Shown piece by piece: positions 28,465-34,485 of a stretch of DNA of 36,872 bases; the first letter of the stretch is position 1, and each line of letters starts with the position of its first letter. The stretch is taken from NCBI GenBank assembly GCA_009840735.1, contig VXNF01000099.1:1-36872 (forward strand), in the 5' to 3' direction. A model generated the notes under the pieces. The model had not been told where the DNA came from, did not search any database, and saw only the letters and a list, made by a program, of their open reading frames with translations. Both the position numbers and the translations under genes were made by a program. Source of the stretch: Acidimicrobiia bacterium. GTDB lineage: Bacteria > Actinomycetota > Acidimicrobiia > Acidimicrobiales > CATQHL01.

Positions 28465-29577
28465 CTATGCCGTGCGGTCGAGGGGCAGCTGGCTGGGCGA
28501 CTCGAGTGCGCCGCGCACCCGCCTGAGGGCGTGCTCGAAGTAGATCGGGTCGATCTCGCAGCCGACACTGTTGCGGCCCCAGGCCGCCGCCGCGGCGGCG
28601 GTCGTGCCGGTCCCCAGGAACGGGTCGTAGACCGTGTCGCCGACGAAGGAGAACATGCGCACCAAGCGCTCGGCCAGGCTGAGCGGGAAGGGCGCAGGAT
28701 GGTCCCGCGTCGAGGCCCCGGTGATGCGCCAGATCTGCTGGAACCATGCCGCGTGGTCCTCGGCCGGGATGATGGACATGAGCCGCGCCGCCAACTCGGG
28801 CTTGCGGTATCCGCCGGGCTTGCGCTGCAGCAGGATGTACTCGATGTCGTTCTTGATGACGCCGTTCGGCTCGTAGGGCTTGCCGTAGAACCCGCCGGCG
28901 CCCATCTCGTACTTGGCGTTGGCGATCTTGTGCCAGATGATCGGCGCCAGGTTGTCGAATCCGATCAGTCGGCACCGCTCCTGGATGCTGGCGTGAAGGG
29001 GGAACACGAGATGCCTCCCGAACGCTTTGCGCGACACGTTGACGTCTCCGACGACGACCACCATTCGGCCGCCGGGGACGAGGGCGCGGTGGACGCGGCG
29101 CCAAACCTCGTCGAGTTCGTCCAGGAACTCCTCGTAATCCTCGACCTGGCCGAGTTGACCAGCCTGATGGTTGTATTCCTTGAGGGTCCAGTACGGAGGA
29201 GAAGTGACTGCGAGGTCGACGCTCTCCGGCTCGAGCTCCAAGCGGCGGCTGTCGCTGCGGTGAATCAGGTGGGCGCTCGGAAGGCGCTGGACAGCCCGAG
29301 CGACCGCCGCGCACGATTCGGGCTCTTTGGCGATCGCCGGGAAACCCCGCTGAGGCTCGGCTGCCACGCGCTCGAGGAGCGCTGGCGGCACCGCGGCTGC
29401 AATCGCCGCGGGGTTGACCGGCGAGCCAAGCTCGACCTCCTGGCCGGCAGGGGGCGCTGGTCGGGACCCGCTGATGCTGGTCAGAACACTGTCACTCAAC
29501 GACGACTCCCCCGGTTCTGAGAACTCGCTTCGGGCCTGCTGCCAAGCTAGCCCAACTGCCTCCGTCTGATTGAGCAT
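28465..29577 (-). CDS. DNA methyltransferase, beta class, N4-cytosine type
   Basis: 370 residues. Catalytic motif IV TSPPYW (125-130) precedes SAM motif I DPFLGTGTT (318-326), the beta-class order. TSPPY rather than DPPY favours N4-methylcytosine over N6-methyladenine. About 100 residues precede the catalytic core. The middle (IWHKIANAKYEMGAGGFYGKPYEP, within about 214-237) is likely part of the target-recognition region. ATG start; no Shine-Dalgarno seen. It is transcribed from an AT-rich segment with a palindrome near the predicted start of transcription, and is followed by a nuclease-like gene. This layout is that of a type II restriction-modification operon with the protective gene first. 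Confidence 0.9.
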   Translation of the reverse strand: MLNQTEAVGLAWQQARSEFSEPGESSLSDSVLTSISGSRPAPPAGQEVELGSPVNPAAIAAAVPPALLERVAAEPQRGFPAIAKEPESCAAVARAVQRLPSAHLIHRSDSRRLELEPESVDLAVTSPPYWTLKEYNHQAGQLGQVEDYEEFLDELDEVWRRVHRALVPGGRMVVVVGDVNVSRKAFGRHLVFPLHASIQERCRLIGFDNLAPIIWHKIANAKYEMGAGGFYGKPYEPNGVIKNDIEYILLQRKPGGYRKPELAARLMSIIPAEDHAAWFQQIWRITGASTRDHPAPFPLSLAERLVRMFSFVGDTVYDPFLGTGTTAAAAAAWGRNSVGCEIDPIYFEHALRRVRGALESPSQLPLDRTA

Positions 29578-29580
29578 AGC

Positions 29581-29611
29581 ATCATCTGATGATTCGATAT
29601 ATTGTAATATC
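29581..29611 (-). promoter_or_regulatory. Promoter and nested palindromes upstream of the RM operon
   Basis: The 63-bp gap 29578-29640 is about 37% GC. ATCATCTGATGAT (29581-29593) is a perfect palindrome around one base. GATAT-N6-ATATC (29596-29611) is a second inverted repeat enclosing a minus-strand -10 TACAAT (29601-29606). Transcription would start near 29594, placing the first palindrome at the transcript 5' end. Fits autoregulation by the methyltransferase or a regulator. Confidence 0.5.
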
Positions 29612-29640
29612 TATCGTGATTCTCGATTCTTAGATCGGCC

Positions 29641-30531
29641 TCAGGAGCCGAGTCGGCAGGCGGCTTCGAGGCGGGCGCCGCGGCGCCAGTCCCCCGCGGG
29701 CATGGCCCGACGGCCGGCCGACTGCACCTCGTCGAGGCGGAGCCCGCCGGCCGCGGTGCCCGCCACAAGACCGTCGAGGATGCCGGCCGGGCCGCTGTGC
29801 GACGGCACGACGCTGGCGCGGAGAATCCGCAGCCGCTCGCCCGCCAGCGTTGTCCACGCCCGTCCCAACCGGACGCGCCGGTGCAACTCCACGGCGGGGC
29901 GATCCCAGTCGAGCCCCAGCTCGTCGTCGCCGATCTTGGCAGCCCAGGTGGCCTCCCCCGCCTGCGGCACCGGGTGGCGCGGCCCGGCCCGCAGCCACTC
30001 CACGAGCAGCGGGCAACTCAGAGCGACGAGGCGGTCGCGCAGCTCGGCAAGGGTCTCGTCTGCGCCGATGGGCGTGGCCTGCTGCGCGTAGAGCGGCCCG
30101 GCGTCGAGAGTCTCGGTGAGCGCCATCAGGCTGACGCCGGTGACCTGGTCGCCGGCCAGAATGGCGCGCTCCATGGGTGCGGCCCCCCGCCAGCGCGGCA
30201 GCAGCGAGAAGTGCGCGTTCACCGCAGGCAGCGCAGCCAGGACGTCGGCACCGATGAGTCGCCCGTAAGCCACCACGACGGCGCCGTCGGCGCCTGCGGC
30301 GGCGACCGGCGCATCCTCGGCGAAGTGCGTCACCGGGATGCCCAGGGCGGCGGCGGCCCGGCTCACCGGACTGGGCTCCGCCGCGCCGCGCCGTGAGCGA
30401 CGGCGGTCGGGGCCGGTCACCGCCAGGATGACATCGAAGCCGGCGTCACACAGGGCGCGCAGCGGGGCAACCGCAAGCTCCGGGGTGCCGAAGTACACCA
30501 GCCGGCGGACCGCCGCCGGCCAGGGGGTCAC
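29641..30531 (-). CDS. fmt: Methionyl-tRNA formyltransferase
   Basis: Formylates initiator Met-tRNA. 296 residues from GTG 30531, 4 nt after the def stop; a GTG at 30567 gives 12 more residues but overlaps def. Features: LVYFGTPELAVAPLRAL at the N-terminus, catalytic NAHFSLLPRWRGAAP with Asn and His, and TLDAGPLY with the catalytic Asp. The C-terminal OB-like tRNA-binding domain covers roughly the last 95 residues. Paired with def as usual, linking formylation and deformylation. The methyltransferase of the RM pair follows after 63 bp. Confidence 0.95.
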   Translation of the reverse strand: MTPWPAAVRRLVYFGTPELAVAPLRALCDAGFDVILAVTGPDRRRSRRGAAEPSPVSRAAAALGIPVTHFAEDAPVAAAGADGAVVVAYGRLIGADVLAALPAVNAHFSLLPRWRGAAPMERAILAGDQVTGVSLMALTETLDAGPLYAQQATPIGADETLAELRDRLVALSCPLLVEWLRAGPRHPVPQAGEATWAAKIGDDELGLDWDRPAVELHRRVRLGRAWTTLAGERLRILRASVVPSHSGPAGILDGLVAGTAAGGLRLDEVQSAGRRAMPAGDWRRGARLEAACRLGS

Positions 30532-30535
30532 GGCG

Positions 30536-31060
30536 TCACTCGGCGCCGAGGGACGGGAAGAGTCCACCGCCTTGGGCGCCGACGCCGCGGCGGCGCAATT
30601 CGCTGAGCGCGGCGCGCCGCTGGTCGTCGTCCAGACGCTCGGTCAGCAGGACGCCGTCGAGGTGATCGATCTCGTGCTGGATGAGCCGGGCGAACAGGTC
30701 ATCGGCCTCCACGGTGACCTCGTTGCCGTTGAGGTCGATGCCCGACAGCGCCACCCGGCGAGGCCGCTCGATCTGCCACGAGTAGCCCGGCACCGACAGG
30801 CAGCCCTCCTCAAACATCCAAGTGCCGTCGCTGTCGGCGAGGACCGGGTTGAGGATCACCCCGCGCCCGCACGTCTCGGGCTCGTCGTAGACGAAGAGCC
30901 GCTTGCGCACACCGACCTGAGGGGCGGCCAGCCCGATCCCACGCGCCGCGTACATGGTGGTGAACATGCCGTCGCACAGCCGCGCCACTGAACCGTCGAT
31001 CTGGGTCACCTCAGCGGCCTTGGAGCGCAGCACCGGGTCGCCGAAGAGCCGGATTTCCAC
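30536..31060 (-). CDS. def: Peptide deformylase
   Basis: Removes the N-formyl group from nascent proteins; Fe/Zn metalloenzyme. 174 residues from GTG 31060 (VEIRLFGDPVLR), the normal N-terminus; 48 further upstream codons are open but unlike the family. All three motifs are intact: GIGLAAPQVG, EGCLSVP (metal Cys) and HEIDH (HExxH). A TANNNT box lies 7 nt before the start. Followed by fmt. Confidence 0.96.
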   Translation of the reverse strand: MEIRLFGDPVLRSKAAEVTQIDGSVARLCDGMFTTMYAARGIGLAAPQVGVRKRLFVYDEPETCGRGVILNPVLADSDGTWMFEEGCLSVPGYSWQIERPRRVALSGIDLNGNEVTVEADDLFARLIQHEIDHLDGVLLTERLDDDQRRAALSELRRRGVGAQGGGLFPSLGAE

Positions 31061-31067
31061 GCCGTCG

Positions 31068-31073
31068 AGGCTA
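31068..31073 (-). promoter_or_regulatory. -10 box for a possibly leaderless def-fmt transcript
   Basis: TAGCCT on the minus strand ends 7 nt before GTG 31060 of def. No Shine-Dalgarno and no good -35 are visible. It would be the promoter of the def-fmt unit. Confidence 0.4.
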
Positions 31074-31190
31074 GCGAGCGCTGCGCTGGCCGAGGGTGCC
31101 CGGCGGCGGGCGACCGGCGCAGGCGCCGACCGGCCAGCGAAGCGAGCGGACCGTCGGGCTGGCAGCCACCGAGGGATCTCGTCGGTGGGG

Positions 31191-31196
31191 TATCGT
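31191..31196 (+). promoter_or_regulatory. -10 box for a possibly leaderless RsmC-like gene
   Basis: TATCGT ends 6 nt before ATG 31203. No Shine-Dalgarno lies between. Divergent from the def promoter about 120 bp away. No clear -35. Confidence 0.45.
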
Positions 31197-31202
31197 CCGC
31201 GC

Positions 31203-31943
31203 ATGGTCGGGGTGGATCACTACTTCTCGCCGAGCCCCGTCTCCCAGCGCCGCCCGCGCACTGTCACCCTTCGGTTGGCGGACCTCACCGTGGACCTGCG
31301 CACCGACCGCGGCGTGTATTCCGCAGACCGCATCGACCCCGGCACGCTCCTGCTGCTGAAGCACGCTCCGCTGCCCCCGGCACCTGCGCCGAGGAGCGGC
31401 GGCCCCGGCGCGGCGCCCGTCCGCGTGCTGGCCGATGTGGGCTGCGGATACGGCCCCATCGCCGTGACTCTGGCGCTGCGGGCACCCGATGCCGCCGTCT
31501 GGGCGATCGACGTGAACGAGCGGGCCAGAGAGCTGGCGACAGCCAACCTGGCCGCAGTCGGCGTGCCGAGGGGCGGCGCTGCCGACGGAGGCCAGCACAA
31601 CGGCAGCCACGACCGCGCGGGCCACAACGACCACGACCGCGCAGGGGAGCGAATGCGGGCGCGGGTCTGCTCGCCCGAGGAGGTTCCCGAGGCGCTGCGC
31701 TTCGACGCCGTGTATTGCAACCCGCCGGTGCGCATCGGCAAGGCGGCTCTGGACGATCTGCTCGCAGGGTGGCTGCGACGGCTGCGGCGCGGCGGTTTCG
31801 CCGTGCTGGTGATGCACAAGAACCTGGGCGCCGACTCGTTGGCGCGCCGTCTAGCGGCCGCCGGCACGACGCCTAGGCGACTGGCTGTCGGCGGCGGCTA
31901 CCGGGTGCTGCAGGTGCCCGCGGCCGACAGGGCCGAGCCATGA
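31203..31943 (+). CDS. Class I SAM-dependent methyltransferase, RsmC-like
   Basis: 246 residues. The N-terminus DHYFSPSPVSQRRPRTVTL and GVYSADRIDPGTLLLL are typical of actinobacterial RsmC-like proteins (16S rRNA guanine-N2 methylation by analogy). SAM motif I is VLADVGCGYGPIAV. The catalytic NPP motif is VYCNPPVRIGK. Between them lies an unusual Gly/His/Asp-rich insert (about residues 124-146) with the unit HDRAG twice. The start ATG 31203 is chosen because the protein begins there and a -10 box sits 6 nt upstream; the frame runs further upstream through the def promoter. The stop overlaps a 35-codon ORF as ATGA. Confidence 0.85.
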   Translation: MVGVDHYFSPSPVSQRRPRTVTLRLADLTVDLRTDRGVYSADRIDPGTLLLLKHAPLPPAPAPRSGGPGAAPVRVLADVGCGYGPIAVTLALRAPDAAVWAIDVNERARELATANLAAVGVPRGGAADGGQHNGSHDRAGHNDHDRAGERMRARVCSPEEVPEALRFDAVYCNPPVRIGKAALDDLLAGWLRRLRRGGFAVLVMHKNLGADSLARRLAAAGTTPRRLAVGGGYRVLQVPAADRAEP

Positions 31944-32047
31944 GCGACGAGCCCGCTGGCTGGCCGGTGGCGCAGAGCCAGACTGCCGCGAGCGTCGCGC
32001 ACGGCGCCGCAACGGCGGCCACCTCGCCGGCTGGGATCGGTCTATGA
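31940..32047 (+). CDS. 35-residue ORF linking two genes by ATGA overlaps
   Basis: ATG 31940-31942 overlaps the TGA of the RsmC-like gene (ATGA), and its own TGA 32045-32047 overlaps the ATG of the CoA-transferase gene (ATGA). The peptide begins MSDEPAGWPVAQ and is Ala/Ser/Thr-rich, with no membrane segment and no known family. Both junctions are typical of translational coupling in this genome. It may be a small protein, or only a relay that carries ribosomes across the gap. Confidence 0.45.
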   Translation: MSDEPAGWPVAQSQTAASVAHGAATAATSPAGIGL

Positions 32048-33252
32048 GCGCCCCGCTGGAAGGCATCCTCGTGGTGGCACTGGAGAACGCCGTCTCAGCG
32101 CCGTTCACGACCCGCCACCTGGCCGACCTGGGCGCTCGGGTGCTCAAGGTGGAGCGCCCGCCGCACGGCGACTTCGCCCGCCACTACGACAGCAGGCTCG
32201 CCGGCGAGTCCACCTACTTCGTGTGGGGCAACCGCGGCAAGGACAGCGTGCTGTTGGACCTGGCTGATCCGCCGGACAGGGAGCGGTTCGACCAGCTCGT
32301 GGCGGGCGCCGACGTGTTCGTCCAGAACCTCTCCCCCGGTGCCGCTCGCCGCGCCGGCGTGCTGGCTGAGCAACTCAGCGCGCGCCATCGGAGTCTCGTG
32401 GCGTGCGACATCTCCGGCTACGGCACCGAGGGGCCCCGCGCCGACGACAAGGCCTACGACTTGATCATCCAGGCCGAGGCCGGCGCCGTCGCTTTGACCG
32501 GCGACCCAGATCGCATAAGCAAGGTCGGCTTCTCCGTTGCCGACATCTGCGCCGGGATGTACGCACTGAGCGCCATCCTGGCGGCGCTGCACCGCCGAGC
32601 CGTCACTGGGCGGGGCGCGGCCATCTCGCTGTCGATGCTGGAATGCCTAGCCGAGTGGACCGCGCCGCAGACCTACGCCTCCGTGGCCGACGGCGCCCCC
32701 CTAGAGCGGTCCGCTCGCCGCCACACCCTCATCGCGCCGTACGGCCTGTTCGAGTTGGCCGACGGCACGGTCATCATGCTGGCGGTGCAGTCCAACGCCG
32801 AGTGGGCGATACTCGCCGGAGAGGTGATGGGCCGCCCGGAACTCGCCACCGACGCCCGGTTCGCCACCAACGCCGAGCGCGTCGTCAACGTGGAAGCACT
32901 CGAAGCCGAAATCGCCTCGGCACTCAAGGCTGAGGGCGCGCCAGCAACTCTGCAGCGCCTGCGGCGGGCGCGGATCGCTTTCGGTCGGGTACACGGCCCG
33001 TTGGAGTTGGCGGCCCACGAGCAACTCCGGGCGCTTGGCCGCTTCGCCGAGGTAGACCTGCCGGGGGGCCGCACGTCGGTGCTGCGCCCGCCCTTCAACA
33101 TCAGCGAAGCAGGTGAGCCCCGGGCCCGCGTCCCGGCACTCGGCGAGCACGATCCAGCCCTCGTGGCCGAACTGATCGAGCGCGGTCGCCGCCGCGCCGA
33201 CGACAGCCCAGCCGGCCCCGCGCCGCCGACAGGCCACGGAGAAGGCAGCTAG
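32044..33252 (+). CDS. Class III CoA-transferase (CaiB/BaiF family)
   Basis: 402 residues. Transfers CoA between carboxylic acids through an aspartyl-CoA thioester. Features: ARVLKVERPPHGDFAR (31-46), FVWGNRGKDSVLLDL (59-73), VFVQNLSPGAARRAG, and the catalytic Asp139 in AYDLIIQAEAG. GFSVADICAGMYA and LDAR-like later motifs follow. Substrate is not readable; formyl-, succinyl-, itaconate- or mesaconyl-type activities are all in this family. No other catabolic gene is nearby. Start coupled to the 35-residue ORF by ATGA. Confidence 0.88.
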   Translation: MSAPLEGILVVALENAVSAPFTTRHLADLGARVLKVERPPHGDFARHYDSRLAGESTYFVWGNRGKDSVLLDLADPPDRERFDQLVAGADVFVQNLSPGAARRAGVLAEQLSARHRSLVACDISGYGTEGPRADDKAYDLIIQAEAGAVALTGDPDRISKVGFSVADICAGMYALSAILAALHRRAVTGRGAAISLSMLECLAEWTAPQTYASVADGAPLERSARRHTLIAPYGLFELADGTVIMLAVQSNAEWAILAGEVMGRPELATDARFATNAERVVNVEALEAEIASALKAEGAPATLQRLRRARIAFGRVHGPLELAAHEQLRALGRFAEVDLPGGRTSVLRPPFNISEAGEPRARVPALGEHDPALVAELIERGRRRADDSPAGPAPPTGHGEGS

Positions 33253-33286
33253 GCGAGCCTGACGCGCGCCTCGGTGGTTATTGCCG

Positions 33287-33349
33287 TAGTTTTGTGCCGT
33301 AGCTGTGGCAGCGTAAGGGGCGGACTTGCAGGCGGACTTGCACGGCAAG
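33287..33349 (+). promoter_or_regulatory. Repeat-bearing control region of the MarR-type gene
   Basis: GGCGGACTTGCA occurs twice in perfect tandem (33319-33330, 33331-33342). The second copy overlaps an inverted repeat CTTGC-ACG-GCAAG (33337-33349). A TANNNT box TAGTTT (33287-33292) lies upstream, and GCCGTAG occurs twice (33283-33289, 33296-33302). The region is 22-90 bp before the MarR-type gene and may be its own operator. Confidence 0.45.
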
Positions 33350-33371
33350 GCCCCGGACCTAGGCGGAATCG

Positions 33372-33827
33372 ATGCAGACCCAATCAAGGGAAGAACTGAC
33401 CCAACGACTCGTCGAGTCCGCGGAGCGCCTGAACAGGGAGCTGCGACTCGATCACCTCAGCGAGTGGCAGGAGTTGGCCCTGACCATCCCGCAGGCCAAG
33501 ACCCTGCTGCTCCTCGAGCGGGAAGGGCCGCAGCGGATGGGTGCCATCGCGGGTGCCCTGGGGATCGCCGTGTCGGCCACAACGACCGTCGTGGACCGAC
33601 TCGTCGAGCGCGGTCTGGCCGAGCGTCTGTCCGATCCGAAGGACCGTCGGGTGGTGATCTGCGGGCTCACCGATCAGGGCCGCCAAGCGGCCGACAGGTT
33701 CTGGGCGATCGGACACGAACGGATCCGCGCCTTGGCCGGTCAGCTGCGGGCCGAGCAGCTGACCGGTCTCGTGCAGGCGATCGAACGGCTGTGTGACGAC
33801 AAGGCTGAAGCACCGGCCGACTCCTGA
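33372..33827 (+). CDS. MarR-family transcriptional regulator
   Basis: 151-residue dimeric winged helix-turn-helix regulator. Helix 1 carries NRELRLDHLSEWQELAL. The DNA-binding part is TIPQAKTLLLLEREGPQRMGAIAGALGIAVSATTTVVDRLVERGLAERLSDPKDRR, within about 38-93, with recognition helix around SATTTVVDRL and the wing at SDPKDRRVV. C-terminal helices (about 105-145) form the dimer interface. Ligand unknown. It may regulate itself through the upstream repeats and perhaps the sigma factor gene that follows 112 bp downstream on the same strand. Confidence 0.92.
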   Translation: MQTQSREELTQRLVESAERLNRELRLDHLSEWQELALTIPQAKTLLLLEREGPQRMGAIAGALGIAVSATTTVVDRLVERGLAERLSDPKDRRVVICGLTDQGRQAADRFWAIGHERIRALAGQLRAEQLTGLVQAIERLCDDKAEAPADS

Positions 33828-33892
33828 GGATCCCCCCCTAGGAGAATCTCTTCGCCAACGCTGTCAACGCGCGCCGGACTTCGAGCGTCTGT

Positions 33893-33917
33893 ACCTGCGC
33901 AGGTTGACCGAACCTGC
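33893..33917 (+). promoter_or_regulatory. Cluster of ACCTGC half-sites upstream of the sigma factor gene
   Basis: ACCTGCGCAGGT (33893-33904) is a perfect 12-bp palindrome. GCAGGTTGACCGAACCTGC (33899-33917) is a perfect inverted repeat with 7-bp arms sharing the middle half-site. So three ACCTGC half-sites alternate in orientation. TTGACC (33904-33909) between them resembles a -35, but no good -10 follows. The site lies 23-47 bp before the sigma gene start. Confidence 0.5.
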
Positions 33918-33939
33918 ACGGAGTCATGAGCCCGCAGCC

Positions 33940-34485
33940 ATGAGCGCCCCAAAGCGGCGAGGCAGCCCACGAGGAAGCGATACCCAAGATGACCTGCTGG
34001 TCCGGCTGTTCGCCGACCATTACAAGGATCTCGTGCGTCTCGCCTCCTTGCTGCTCGACGACGTGGGGAGCTGCGAGGAAGTCGTGCAGGACGCCTTCGT
34101 GAAGCTACACACGCTCAGCGCTCGCCCCGAGGCGGGCAAAGAGGCCGCCTACCTGCGCAGCATGGTCCTCAACGGGGCGCGCTCGCGCATGCGCAAGCGC
34201 ATGGTGCGCCAGCGCGTGGCGCTTGCGCCGGTGCCGCCCGCGAGCAGCGCCGAGGAAGGCGCCCTCGAGCGGCTGGGCGGCGAAGCCCTGCTCGACGCCG
34301 TGCGCAGCCTGCCGCGGCGCCAGTCCGAGGTGCTCACCCTGCGCTACTACCTGGACCTCAGCGAAGCCGAGATCGCTGGGACGCTCGGAATATCCCCGGG
34401 TTCGGTCAAGACCCACGCCAGCCGCGGCCTCGCGGCTCTCGAGCGCAAGCTGACCGCCTCCGGAGCGAATGAGGCGACGTCGTGA
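33940..34485 (+). CDS. ECF-type RNA polymerase sigma factor (SigE family)
   Basis: 181 residues. Region 2 (about 18-90: LLVRLFADHYKDLVRLASLLLDD, then SCEEVVQDAFVKLH) binds core polymerase and the -10. Region 4 (about 115-172) has the helix-turn-helix LSEAEIAGTLGISPGSVKTHASRGLAALE. There are no region 1.1 or 3 domains, typical of ECF factors for envelope signals. Start ATG 33940 is chosen; the frame is open back to 33793 inside the MarR gene, but that part is not sigma-like. The stop overlaps the next gene as GTGA, the usual sigma/anti-sigma arrangement. Confidence 0.93.
   Translation: MSAPKRRGSPRGSDTQDDLLVRLFADHYKDLVRLASLLLDDVGSCEEVVQDAFVKLHTLSARPEAGKEAAYLRSMVLNGARSRMRKRMVRQRVALAPVPPASSAEEGALERLGGEALLDAVRSLPRRQSEVLTLRYYLDLSEAEIAGTLGISPGSVKTHASRGLAALERKLTASGANEATS

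Noticed and set aside
33793-33939. 49-residue N-terminal extension of the sigma factor, overlapping the MarR gene
   Set aside because: It is not sigma-like, crosses the half-site cluster and has no ribosome-binding site; ATG 33940 fits the family.
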